Source: Prorocentrum cordatum
Lineage: Eukaryota; Sar; Dinophyceae; Prorocentrales; Prorocentraceae
NCBI GenBank assembly: GCA_963575745.1
Contig: CAUYUJ010022071.1
Coordinates: forward strand, 218,564 to 282,563
Direction of reading: 5' to 3'
DNA length: 64,000 bases
Shown here piece after piece: positions 1-12,800 of this stretch (positions within the stretch are counted from its first letter, which is position 1; every line of letters begins with the position of its first letter). The translations under genes were made by a program, and so were the position numbers. The notes under the pieces were generated by a model, which did not search any database, was not told the DNA's origin, and saw only the letters and a list, made by a program, of their open reading frames with translations.

Positions 1-574
1 GGAGGGGCACCTGCGAGGATAGGAGGCATGAGGAGGAGGGAAGCGCAGCAGCGCAAATGTGGTGAGCGTGGAGGATCGAGGAGCAGCAACAACAGCAGCA
101 GCAGCAGCAGCTGCGGCACCACTGTCCCTCATGTCCCTCCTCCTCCTCCTCCTCCTCCTCCTCCTCCACCTCCTTCACCTCCTCCTCCTCCCCCCCCTGT
201 CCTTCCCCATGCCTCCCTTCGTCTACCTCATCGCTTCTTCCTTCCCTTCCTTCTCGTCCTCCTCAGTCGTCCGTTGTCGTCGCGTCGTCTGTCGTCCTCA
301 CCCTCGTCGTTCGGGTTCGCAGCCGTCGTCATCAGACCCCTTTTCCTCTTCTCGGGCCTCGTGCCCCCCACGCGGCGCCTTCGAGGCCGACCTGCAATCC
401 TAGAGTCCTGCAGTACTTGTCTTCCTACCCATATGTTTCTCTCCCTCCTCTCTCTCTCTATTCCTCTCGCTTGCTCGCTCGCTCTGTCTTTCACCCCCTC
501 TGTCTCCGTATGAGTCTACACCTTATATATATAGGTGCTTGTGTATCGAAGTCCATACAATTGATCATCGTTAT
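1..574. other. 5' flank, low-complexity, no gene seen
   Basis: This stretch holds an AGC run near 82-112, a (TCC)n tract at about 126-190 and pyrimidine-rich DNA. The open frames across it are poly-Ser, poly-Leu or poly-Pro readings of those repeats and have no recognisable domain. I see no TATA box or other promoter element; dinoflagellate promoters generally lack TATA boxes. Confidence 0.5.
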
Positions 575-641
575 CTCCCTCTTCCTCTGTCTGTCTGTCT
601 CTCTTTCTCTCTCTCTCTCTCACTCACTCTCTATCGCTCTT

Positions 642-673
<32 letters not shown>

Positions 674-687
674 TCTCTCTCTCACAG
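575..687 (+). promoter_or_regulatory. Candidate spliced-leader acceptor: (CT)n tract ending in CACAG
   Basis: A long CT-dinucleotide tract ends in CACAG at 687, 145 nt before the SRP72 start codon. A polypyrimidine run followed by AG is the normal form of a 3' splice acceptor, and dinoflagellate mRNAs receive a trans-spliced leader at such sites. If used, it would give a 145-nt 5' UTR that includes the ACCATGG start context. No transcript supports it here, so this is inference from position and composition. Confidence 0.35.
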
Positions 688-832
688 CGCCGTCGCTGCA
701 AGGCTGGCAGGGGAGTCATACCGTGCGAGCAGCCACCACGCCCCCCCATGGTTGGAGTGGTGGGGAGGGGCAGGGGACAAGCGTGCGCTCGCGTCATATC
801 TGAAATCCTACCCCTCCCTCCCATCCCTTACC

Positions 833-895
833 ATGGCGCAGATCTCCTCTCTACTCGCACAGTCGGATGTCGAGCAGGGCAATGATCCCGAAAGG
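833..895 (+). CDS. SRP72: SRP72 exon 1
   Basis: It encodes 21 residues beginning MAQISSLLAQ, matching the short N-terminal helix before the first TPR. The frame is open upstream but only through low-complexity sequence, so the ATG in ACCATGG is preferred. It ends AAAGG followed by GTACGC, a normal GT donor. CGAAAGG also occurs at the far end of intron 1, making a 7-bp direct repeat around the intron. This exon is the least conserved and is supported mainly by phase, the donor and fit to exon 2. Confidence 0.7.
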
Positions 896-3800
896 GTACG
901 CGATGCATTGTAGAGCACGGCGTGGCATGGCGTAGAAGAGCACCGCAAAGCGTAGTATCAACCTAGCATTGCATTGCATGCCGTGGCATGGCACGGGAAA
1001 TGACGCCAGCGCTGCAGCGGGAACAGGATTCGGAACGAGCGGAAGCGCGGAAATGAGGCCAGCGTTGCAGCGGGAGCGCGATTCGGCACGAGCTGAAGCG
1101 CGGAAATGAGGCCAGCGCTGCAGCGGGAACACGATTCGGAACGAGCGGAGGCCCGAAAATGAGGCCCGCGCCTCAGCGAGAGCAGCATTTTGAACAAAAG
1201 TGCAAGCGAAAACCCAACTCCCGGGAATCCTGAGTGTAAAAAAGCAGGACGCGGGGGGGGGGGGGGGGCGAACACTCCCAGCACGTCATCAGGGGAAGAG
1301 GGAGAGTAGTATTCATATTGAGTAATTGTGCAGCGCAGAGCGCTGAGTACGCATCGGCATGGGTCGTTCTCCTCTTGTTGCGCTGCCCAAGCTCGATCTG
1401 GGAGGCCGCAGCGTCTTCACCCTATCCGCCTCCTTGTCCTCCTCCCCTTCCTCCTCCTCCTGCTCCTCCTTCTTCTCCTCCTCCTCCTTCTCCTTCTCCT
1501 CCTCCTCCTTCTCCTCCTTCTCCTCCTCTGTCCTTCCTTCCCCCCCCACACCCGCGCCCTATCACTGATGCCCCTCCCCTCCCCCTCCTCCTTCTCCCCT
1601 CTCGCCTCGTCCGCGCGGAGCGTGCCGCAACGCTGCTCAAGAGCTCACGCTGAGCGTCAGCTGGATTCCGAGGGTTCCCCTGTCGCACAACTGGTCCGAT
1701 CCGCTGCCCCCCCCCCTCCCCGTCCCTCCATTTCCTGCCTGCCAGACGGCCCCCCCCATCCCCCCCCCCCCATGCGGCCCCGCAGGCAGTGCCGGCCCGG
1801 GCCCGGTGCAGCGAGCGGCGCCGACGAGGCACCGACGGGGTGGGTGCAAGGTGGAAGGTAGAGGAATACGAAGAGGACCGGGCGGAGCTTGGACGGAGAG
1901 GCGCGGCCCCCTACTTGTCGCGCGTCCTCCAGGCACTCCATGCTGCGTTTCGCGCAGGTCGGCACCTGCCCGGCTCCCTGCACACCTCGTGCGCCGCTGC
2001 GCTCGCGCACCCCACGGCGGGCATGCCTCTTCCACCTGCGCCCGGCGTGTCGAGCACTCCACATGTCTTTCATTCACATCCACGGTGCTGGGCGACATTA
2101 GGCACTTAGCACCCTGGACTTTCACTCGCGACGGTGGTGCTGCTTCGCTGGCGGAGGAAAAGTGTGCGCGCACGCTTCGGAGCAGCCGAGGCCTGGCCGA
2201 CAGCCCTTCCGCTGCTGTGCCGGACTGGACGCGGGAGCATCACGCGTCCGCGTTGGCACAAAGATTAGGTCGGGCCTGTCCCTCTACAGGAGGAATATTC
2301 CAAAATAGTCAAAACATAGTCTGGGGACTATTTTTAAAATTTGTTGAACATGTTGGAGTATGTTTGGGTATCTTTAATTTGTCGTCGAACATCCCCCTGT
2401 ATGGGGGCAGGCCCGACTTAACACTAAGAATGAGTGTGGTTGGATTCCAGGACGTGGCCAACGACGACGTCAGGCATTGCGCATCCCACTTGTTGTCGCT
2501 CGTCCCTTCCACACCGGCAGCTACAAGGACTCTCCCGAGACCCAGGAGGGCGCGCAAGCTGACCCCGAGTACATACATCGGGCGGTCGGGCAACCCTGCA
2601 GTCAATCCGCATAGTACTGATGAGAGCGACTTGCCAAGGCTACCCTTGCATACGTGTCCCTTCGGCCAATCCTCGGTAACCTTCGCTGGCCAACCTCAGT
2701 TCGAAAAACACGAACATGGCCCACCAAGGTCCTTGCATCCTTGCGGCGCATCCTTACGATACGGGTGGGTTGCACCCGTCCGCCATCTTGAAGACCCATG
2801 CGACCCCCATGCACGAGCATTCTGACGGCCACCACCGCTCCCTCGCCAAGCCTGTGTCGGAGGTGTGCGACGCCGGGGGCGACTGCCAGAGGAGACGCCG
2901 CTCCTCGCCGAGCGCGGCACTCCAGCGTACGCGGCCACGACCTGCGGCGGCGCACGCCCGGCCTGCTGGCCTCCCACCCGGTCCGCCTGTCCCCGCCCGA
3001 CATGGGGCGCGCCGTGATTGCTTCTGGGCGCCCGCCGCGCACGCGGGCGAGACTGTGGCGGCCCCGCCTGGCTGGACCCCTGCCTTGCCGAGGCCCGCGA
3101 GCTCGCCCCAGAGATCTCCAGCACCCCCGACGCCGTCCCGACCGAGAGCTCGGCCTCAGCCGCGATGTCTGGCGTGGTGTGGGGCGTGCGGCACACGGCG
3201 CGGGCCGCCAGGCCAGCAGCTGCTCACTGAGTGGGTCTGCAGCGGTCTCCCTTAACAGCGCCTGGAACAGCAAGGTCGAGGACTGGCGCAGCGAGGACCT
3301 CCAGGCCTTCCAGCAGTGACCTTTTGGGGGCGGCTCCTCCCCACCGAGTGGGGCCCGCAGCAAAGGGCCCTCGCGGGTTACCTCCTCCTCCTCCTCCTCC
3401 TGCCCCTCATCCTCCTCCTCCTCCTCCCCTCCTCCTCCTCCTCCTCCTTCTCCTCCTCCTCCTCCTCCTCCTCCTCCTCTTCCTCCTTGCCCCCAAGGTT
3501 CCCCCTGGTGGGGGGATGGCGGGGAGGCGGGGGCAACCCCGTGCCCGAAGCGGCACGCCCTGTCCAGCTCGTGCGGCAGCCCACTCGCGCCAGCGCGCGC
3601 GCGCGGTCGCCGGTCTCCTCGACGAGTGGGCGCTCGGCACACAGGCATGACGCGCAGCGACGTGGTCGGGCAGTGGTCTGCGCCGCCGCTCGGCCGAGCG
3701 CATCTGGCGCGGTTCCTGCCGCAGCAAGGGCGCGACTGGAAGGGGTCAGGGCCTCTTGGCCGACGTCCGTCGCAACCGGGAGCCCGCCGCCCCTCCACTT

Positions 3801-5060
3801 GCCGACAGCGCTGGGTGCAGCCCGCCCAGGCCGCGAAGGCAGCGACTGGCTGGACTCCGAGCAGCCGGATGGGGCCAGCCAGCTCTGGGCGGCGGAAGTC
3901 TGACGCCGCCGACCGCGGGGGAGGGTCGGCCGATGTTGGGACCGGGCTAGGAACCAGGACGAGGATAAATCCGTTCCAGAGCCTTCCGGAACGCTCCCAG
4001 AGCGTTCTGGGACGCTCTGAGAAGGCAGCGGCGCCCGAGGCATCCTCCAGAGCCGCCGGATCTCTGAGCTTCTCGATTCACCCTCACCCGATGTCACCCT
4101 CGACCCGGCGTCGTCTTAAATTAGACGTCGGCCCGCGCCTGGACTCCGAGCTGGCCGTCGACCACTCCAGCGGCCGCGAGCGCGCGACGGGGCAGGGCCG
4201 CGGGCTTCAGCGGCGGGCCTCGGTCGGACGACCGCCCGCGCCGCCGCGCGGGAAGGCAGCAGGGCGCCGACCCCGCCGAGAGCTGGCGGGCAGAGCGGCG
4301 CGCAGCCGGCAGCGGCGAGGAGCGGCAGGGCCAGGAGCTCCCGCCAGAGAGTGCGCAGCTCCGACGCGCCGTCCCCCTCCTCCTACTCCTCCTCCTCCTC
4401 CTCCTCCTCCTCCTCCTCCTCCTCCTCCTCCTCCTCCTCCTCCTCCTCCTCCTCTCTCCTCTCCTCCTCCTCCTCCTCCTCCTCCTCCCTCCTCCTCCTC
4501 CTCCTCCTCCTCCCTCCCTCCTCCTCCTCCCCTCCTGCTCCTCCTCCTCCTCCTCCTCCTCCTCCTCCTCCTCCTCCTGCTCCTGCCTGCGTCTGGCTCC
4601 CCCCACCACTCTCCGCAGTCCCGTCCTCTCCACACGGGAGGGCAGGCAGGGCCGCCGCGCCGGGCGAGGGTGCACGCGGTTCCTGCCACGCGCCCCACGC
4701 TGCACATGTGTTTCGACCGAGCGCCTCGCGGGGGCGCAGCTCATCACTCTTGACGTGCCGCGTAGTCCCACCAGCCCATTTGTCCAGAAACGAGGCCCGA
4801 ACGAGTAGCCTGGATCGGGACAGCATAGAAGCAAACACACGTTCTGGATCAGCCCGGTCATACCCAGGGCGAGGACGAGGACGAGAACTTGGAGGAGGAC
4901 GAGAAGTAGGAGGAACGGGAGGAGGAGGAGGAGGAAGAGGAGGAGGAGGAGGAGGAGGAGGAGGAGGAGGTGGAGGAGGAGGAGGAGGAGGAGGAGGAGG
5001 AGGAGGAGGAGTTGGGGGAGGAGGAGGAGGAGGAGGAGGAGGGAGGAGGAGGAGGAGGAG

Positions 5061-5093
<33 letters not shown>

Positions 5094-8000
5094 AAGGAGG
5101 AGGAGGAGGAGGAGGACGACGACGAAGAAGGGGAGGGGGACGACGAAGAGGAGGAGCAGGAGGAGGAGGAAGAGGAGCACGCAGACGCTGGCAGCTGTCT
5201 GGGAGTCTTCTGGAGGCCCTCTAAGGGTCCTCTTGGGGCTTTCTCGCGGCGCTGTTTGGAAGTGGAAGACATAACATTTCGTTTGGCCACATACGCTCAG
5301 AGGGTTGATGGGATTTGTGCTTCTCCTCCTCCTGCTTCTCCTCCTCCTCCGTCTCCTCTGTTCTCCCCTTCCTCCTCCGTCTTCTCCCCCTTGTCCTTCC
5401 TCATCACCCCCTTCCCTCCTTCATGTCCTCCTCCCATCCCTCCACTCCCTTCTTATCGCCCTTCTCGCCCTTCCCCCCCTCCTCGAACTCATGCAGGGGC
5501 AGTCCACTCGCTCGCTCACCGACTCCTTCACCTGCTCACCCCCGCCCGCCGCCGCCACGTCCTCTCGAGGCTGGTGTCCCGGTTTCTGCACCTGCCCAGC
5601 CGCAGTTTTTGGGGGTCCGCGCCGCGGCGGCGCGGCCCAGAGCGCCGCGAGGGGGCCGACCTTGGCCTCTCCACCGCCGGCGGCGGCCATGGCGGACTCG
5701 GGCGACCAGTTCGAGGCTGCGATGCTGAAGGCGCCGCCTCGCGGGGGGGGGGATGGAGAAAGCCAACCCCGGCGAAAGCCAACCCCCGGCGAAAGCCGAC
5801 CCCGGCGAAAGCCAACCCCGGCGAAAGCCAACCCCGGCGAAACGAAGCCCGGCGAAACGAAGCCCGGCGAAATCCAACCCCGGCGAAAAGTATCCGTGCC
5901 AGCCTGCGGAGAGGGGAACTCAGACCTCCTCGGGCAGTGAACACAAATCATGGCGGGATGCTTTCCTGATCTTCGGCCACAGGGAGGCCTCTGCCGGGCC
6001 TCGGGACAGTCGACGGAAAACGAGTCAGGATGAAGAAGCCGGTCCCGGGGAGTGTGTCGAGACCCCTGAGGGTCGACGTTGTATAAAAAATATGACGTCG
6101 GGGATCTGGGGATGAAGAGAGGGGAAGAACGGGAGAGAGTTTTGTTGATAGCCTATGGGATGCGAAGTTGGACCCTGCCCCACTCCTGCCAAGATATATG
6201 GCTTGATCTTGCCAGCTCGGGCGAATCCAGGTATCGTTGCGTGAGCTCTTCTGTGCTTTGGGGCAGGTGGCATCGACACCCGCTTCCGCAGTGAGCCGAG
6301 CTGAAGGAGGAGAGGGAGCGGAATAGCTGCAGTAAGTTATCAGAGCGAGGGGGACCGAACGGTCCTACGCCGTCTCGAATGCGTGGCCGAAGCGGGGCTC
6401 CGCGGCGCGGATTCTCGTTGTTTGTTGGTTGAACTTTCACTTCTGAGGAACAGTTCCCCAATCAGTGCTTGCTTGCACTGAAGGGGTCCTGGCGAAAATT
6501 GAAAGATTCGGCGGAAGGTTCCCGCCGATTTTGGTAGCCGGCTGGGTTCCCGGGTTCCCGGTTCGGGGTTCCCGGGTTCCTGGTTATTCGTCGGGCCGAT
6601 TTCGGTGGGTTCCGGGTTCCTGGGTTCCCAGTCGATCTCATTATCGATCTCAAACCATCCATGGATTTGGGTTTTTCCCTGGTGTGTTTATTGTATGGTT
6701 GGTTCCCCCCGTCCGGTGCCCGCTGTCTTGTTCCACTGGCGTGCCTCCCCGTGGCTCGCACCCCCGTTTGCTCATCGGCCTGAGCCCTTGGCCACTCGAC
6801 CCGCCCGTTAGGCTCCGCCCGCCCGGCCCCCGCCCGTGAGGGCCCGCCCGACCCCGAGGAGGAGGAGGAGGAGGAGGAAGAGGAGGAGGAGGAGGAGGAG
6901 GAGGAGGAGGAGGAGGAGGTGGACGGAGGAGGAGGAGGTGGAGGAGGAGGAGGAGGAGGAGGAGGTGGAGGAGGAGGAGGAGGAGGAGGAGGAGGAGGAG
7001 GAGGAGGGGGAGCCGCCCGTTAGGGTCCGCCCGTTCGCTTGATTGGAAGCCCGCGCGCTCGCTTCAATGTCCTGGCCGCCCGACCCGCCCGTCAAGGTCC
7101 GCCCGCCCGAATCGCCTGTTGGGCCCGTCCGCCCGACCCGCCCGTCAGGGGCCGCCCGCCAACGTGCCCTTGCTTCTTTCCTCCCCCTCCTGCTGTGTCG
7201 GCTTCGTCCTGAGCTCTCCTTTCTCCCTTTTACTCGGCATCGCTCGGACGTGCGAGAAGCATTCTTGATCACTTGGCGAAAACACCACGCACGAAACCGA
7301 AAAAAACACAGGGAATGGACGTCCGAGCGATGGCCAGCTTACCCCCCTCCCTCTCGTTTCCTCATCCCTGCCTCGCCGTCTCCCTTTTTTTCCACTCTCC
7401 CCTCTCCTCCCATGTCATGGGCCGCGCCAGCTGCACTCGGCAGACAGGGAAGATATACCCCCCCAAAGGAGGCACGATCGATGGCGAAGAGGGCGGGTAT
7501 CAAGGGCTACTCAGAACATACGTGGCGGGTGGCACGCCAACAACTGCGAGCGAACAGTTTCCAATTTATTGTGTGCTGTCACTGTCTTCGCCCGCGACCC
7601 GCACGCAACCCAACCGCGACCAGCCCGCGACCGGCCCGCGGCCTTCCCACGACGACCCGCCCGCGGACCCAACAGCGACCTGCCCGCGGCCCACCCAGAC
7701 TGCCTTGACAGAGTCCGGTGCCAGCGGCGGGCCCTCGGCGTGAAAGGTGGTATCGCATGGGCGCCTGCGGCGGGCGTCTGCAACCTGTGCCGTCGAGGCC
7801 CCCGCCCCCTGGCTCTGATTCGCAGGTGCGGGGCTATGGTTTCTACGTGTATTGAAAGAGAGAGAGAGAGAGAGAGAGAGAGACGGAGAGGCAGCGCGGA
7901 CAAAACAGTTTTCTGCCCACAGGCGGCGAGCGAGGGGGGGAGAAGTGAGAAGGAGAGGCCCTTCCCGGAAGGCGGCGGGACTCCTCAGAGGCCCTCGCGC

Positions 8001-9805
8001 CTTCTGAGAGGTTTCCGTTGTGTCTCTGGGGAAGGCTTAGAACACTTCTCAGAAGGCCGAGGGACTTCCGAACCTTCTGAGAGGTCAAGCAGTGGCGAAG
8101 CGTCCTGCCTTGCTTATAGCCCTACCAAACAATGTTCTAAGAACCTTTTGTCTTGCTGGAATCGTCTTGTTTCAACACGTCGGGTTCATGTTCTAAGAAC
8201 ATTGTTCTTGTTCTTAGAACAGTTGGGGATTCTAAGAACATGTCGTGGCAGGACTATAGAAATGCCGGGACGGTCGGCCCCTCCTCAAAGAAGGCCTTCT
8301 TCTCACTTCCCCCCCCTTGACGCTCGCCGCCGAGCCCAGCCGCCTGCGGCAAGTCCCGCCGCCGTGCCAGCCCAGCGCCCCGGGCGGCGAGTGTTGTTTG
8401 GGGGGGGCGCGCGGGAGGCCGTGGCGCTGGACGCCCCGTGCCCCGAGGCACGGGAGAGCCGTGACGTGTGACCGGCTCTCCGGCGTCGTGTCGTGGATTC
8501 TCCTCCTCCTCCTCCTCCTCCTCCTCCCTCCCTCCCTCCCTCCCTCCCTCCCTCCCTCCCTCACCCCCCCTCCCTCCCTCCCTCCCTCCCTCCCTCCTCC
8601 CTCCTCCCTCCTCCTCCTCCTCCTCCTCCTCCTCCTCCTCCACCTCCTCCTCCTCCTCCTCCTTTCTCATCTTCGTCGTCTGCGTCCTATCCTTTCTGTT
8701 GCTTCCATCGTACTCAAGGGCCACACCCCAGAAATCATGTCGAGCACCCGGAGAAGCAGCGAAAGAGAGTGTCGAAGCAGTATCGGTCGAGTGTCTCCCA
8801 GGGCCCGACACGTGAAAGCCCTAGAGTTTCGGTGCTTCTCTGATGCTCGACATTATTTCTGGTGCTCGAGGCTAAGGTAGGTTGGTACATCATAACCCTT
8901 CCTTCCTGTAGGCCCGTGTGGGGCAGCCTCAGGGGTTCCCCAAACAAAGGCCACTGCGGGCCGTGCTGGGGGCCTCCTTGGCCGCCTCCTGCCCTCTTCC
9001 TTGGCATCGCTCGGACGCGTGCGCTTTTTCCTCGGCGAGGACCATCGAGGAGCATTTTTGATCACTTGGCGAAAACCACGCACGGAACCGAAAAAAACAC
9101 AGGGAACGGACGTCCGAGCGATGGCCCTCTTCTGGTGGTCTCTGGGGCCCTCCTGCGCCCCTCGCGGGGCCGCCCTGGGACCGCCGCGGGGGGGCCCCCG
9201 TCGAGGGGCCCTCGAGGGCCGCCGCGGGCCCCTCCCGATTACCAGCCTGGAACATATCCCTATCCCTGTGCTGGGCATCTCCTCCTCACGATGCCAATCT
9301 TAGGGATCCCCTTCTTTTTTGAGGGCGAATGCCTAAGATTGCCATCGCCTTTTGGCGTGTCAATCTTAGGGACAGGGACCAGCTCGAGGCTGGTAACCCC
9401 AGGCCCTCTCCCGCCGTGGTGGCCCCCGTGCTGCGGCCGGGCTCGGTGCCACGAGCGCCCGCGGGCGCGCGCGGCCCCGCGCTGCGCTGCGGCTCCGGGC
9501 GTCTCCTCCTCCAGAGAAAAGAGCCCGAGGCCCCAGCTGGGCCGGCTGGGGGGCTCTCTCGAGGCCGTCCTGGGCCGTGCATCCCCTCCTCGGCGCCTCG
9601 CTTCACACAGCACACGCTGCCGAAGGGAGCTCCGGCGAAGGCGTGCCGGCGGTACCCTTTTCATGCAGGCACGCTCCTCACACGCTGCACGGCCCAATCG
9701 GAGGCTCCATGGAGGGCCGCAGTGGGACAGAGCGCATGGCGGCGGTGCCTCCACTTCGAACACACACGCTGTCACACACACACACACACAACAAAAAAGC
9801 ACACA

Positions 9806-9842
<37 letters not shown>

Positions 9843-12800
9843 CACACACACACACGCCCCACACACACACACAACGCACACAACACAACACACAACACAC
9901 AACACACACCACACACAAACGCACACACATTTTGGCGATCGCGGCCTCGCCCGCAGCGTCGAGGCTAAGAACGTCAAGTGCAGCGGCGGGGACCCCGCGC
10001 GCGCCGGGCTCAAGGGAAGCAGCGCCATACACACAAACTCCTCACGCGTTTCGCAGCCAGCCCCATAGGGAGCTTTACCCAAGACCCCAGTGGCAGAGTC
10101 CGCACGTCGCCACTGCATAATTTCGGCGCACCCCTCACACGCTTCATGGCCCCGCAGGAAACCCATTGCAAAAATGTGCCACGGCGCACGTGGCGTCAGC
10201 GTCCCCCTGCAGCAAAGTATCTGTCACCGCGCAAGCGTTAGCGTCCACCTACGATACGTCACGGCGCACATGGCGTTAGCGTCCCCCCGCAATAAATGTG
10301 TCACGGCGCACGTGGCATTAGTGCCCCGTTGCCACGAATGCGACCCCCTGCAAAAATATGCCACAACACGCGTGGCGCCAGCGTTCCCCTGCAAATCACG
10401 TCTCACGGCGCACATGTCTCCGCGCCTAGCCATGTTGGTTAAAAGCGCTATTTCTCAAGCCCGCTTCATCTTTACTTAAGCCAAACAGGTTTGGCCAGTG
10501 TGTGACAGGAGGACCGTTCTCGATCTCGGCAGCAACGGCGAGCTTCATCATAAAGCCGCGATCTTTTTTGTCTTCCCCCCGACACTGAATAAGATCACGA
10601 TCGTCAGCACAGCTTGCAATTTCTTGTTATGGAAGAGATGTTGGGATTCAGGGTGAGCCGTGTGCACAGGGCATTTGGACATAGAGCGAAAGCGGATCAT
10701 ATTGACGCATATTCCATTCGAAGGTGCATTCAGCAACGGCGCATATTGCCCGCGTCTTCGTTCGATAACTATTTAATCGCTTCGCTCATTCCGCTGGCCC
10801 GTATTGTGCCATCGCAGGCGTTTGCTTGCGCGTTCGTGGCATCTTGGGGCCTCTTGGGGGCTGTTTGGGGGCTTCTTGAGGCCTCTTTTTGGGGACTCTT
10901 AGGGGCCTCGTGGGGCCTCCAGTGGGCCTCCTGGGTTCTCTTGGGGTCCTCTTGGGGTCCTCCTGGGGGCCTCTTGGAGCGGAAGGCTCGAATTGGTGGT
11001 TCGTGTTTCCCCTCTTGGGGCCGTCTCGGCGCCCTCTTGGGCGATCTTGCGCGCCTCTGGGGCCGTTTCGGGGCCCTATTGGACCGTCTTGGGGCCTTCT
11101 CGGGGGCCTCTCGTGCAATCTTGGGGCGGTCTTGCTGTGGCCATCTTGGAGCGTCAGAAGCCCGAAAACGCGAGAGCGCGAAAAACATAGATAACCAGAA
11201 GGAAAATCAATGATTGTTGTTTCTTGCGGTCCTCTTTGGCGTCCTCTTGGAGCGCTCTTGGGGCTTCTTTGGGGCCGCTTGGGCCGTGTCGGGGCCATCT
11301 TGGGCGTCTTGGAGCGCTCTTGGGCCGTGATTCCGATTCGTGTGCGCCCCTGAAACTGCCTTGAGGTTCCTAGGGCCGCTCCTGGGGCGATCTGGAGGGC
11401 CCCGAAAACCGCCCCCGGAAGTTCCGGCATCCCTGAGCGGACCTTGCCAGGACCTTGCTGGGACCTTGCCGGGAGTCGGCTGGGATACTTTTCGTCTGGG
11501 GGGCCCAAGGGGCCGCCGCGCGCGCAAATTAGAATATATATATATATATATATATACACATACACGAAAATATCATGTGAACCACTTACCGGAGGTCTTA
11601 GCACGCCTTTGGCCCGTTGGGCCGGCGAATTTCTTACCTCACTCGTGCGTTTTTTTAATCAGCGTATCATGCTTGCAGCTTGTCAAGATTCAGTCCGCAA
11701 GCACGTGGAATCATTTTGGAGAGAGTGGCTCATAGAGTGTGGGGGGGATGTGTTTCCAGATTCAATCGTTAAAGATCCCTCACTTGGAGTGTGCATTGAT
11801 GGGAGAAGAAGGGCACAGCATCAAGCTGAGAGTGATTGGATTAGCGATGGCATGCGCGTCCAGTGCAAGAGTGCTCAGCTGTGTGCTACACCTGATGGCA
11901 GATGGCGGTTTCATTTCCGCAATGTGAAGCTTCATTTGTCTAACGAACTAGTTTTGGTCGGGTACGCGCCAGAGTGTTTACTTGTCATGCTCCACGATTT
12001 CCAGCATGGTGTTGCCTCGGCTGGAAGTCAAGCAGTTCCGCTTGGGCATCATGTTATCTTGCAAAGCGCTTCTAAATCGGCTTGTTAGCGTGAAGGCATG
12101 GCTGATGTAATCAAACAAATAGGATATGGTGCGAACCGATGCCGCATGATCAGGACTTTGGATGCAGGGGATGACCGAATCCTCAAGGCAACTGTGGACT
12201 ACGTGACGGAGTCAAGATGCACGTGCCACTTGAAGCATACAAGCACAACCCTTTCGTGCGCATGTCTCCATCGCTGCGCGGCTTGCGCATACAAGGTTTT
12301 GCCAGGAAGATTCAAGAGATGATCTATCCTGATAACAGTTTCAGCGATCCCCTCAGCAAGTCATCGTTCGACTGGCTACGAGATGGATTGCGCATCGAGA
12401 GTAAGCACACCTGGTTGGGATGGGTAAAGAGATATCAAAGTTGGAAATGTTGCTTCCAGGCAGTGAAGTTCAAAGAGTTCGACGAGCTCGTTTTGGCAAT
12501 TGACAGCCCAAGCGGGCTGCACATGTTCAAGTATGCTGGACACCAATGGGTTTCAACGGCGGGAGTGAGCACCTCTTCAACGGGTCATTGTTTAAACGTG
12601 GAAGCCTCGCGTGGTGTGATGGATTTGGAAAGTGCGCTGGCCATCATCATTGCGAAGCTTGTCTCCTCAGGTTGCGAGTACCTTGCAGAGGTTCGCTACG
12701 GTGGGGGGGGGGCATGACTGAACACAAAATGCACCGCGCGCTCCTGCCAAACATGTGTCACAACGCACTTGGCATTAGGTCCCCTTGCAGAAGATGTGTT

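Noticed and set aside
2602-3798. 398-codon minus-strand frame
   Set aside because: It crosses a (TCC)n tract, is Arg/Gly/Pro rich as expected of stop-poor GC-rich DNA, has no motif and lies in SRP72 intron 1 on the opposite strand.
4121-5290. Long frames (up to 389 codons) of poly-Ser, Leu, Gly, Arg or Glu
   Set aside because: They are translations of (TCC)n and (GGA)n tracts, open in five or six frames at once, with no non-repeat domain. The same applies at 6.8, 8.5, 24.8, 30, 31, 34, 38.7, 49 and 58.9 kb.
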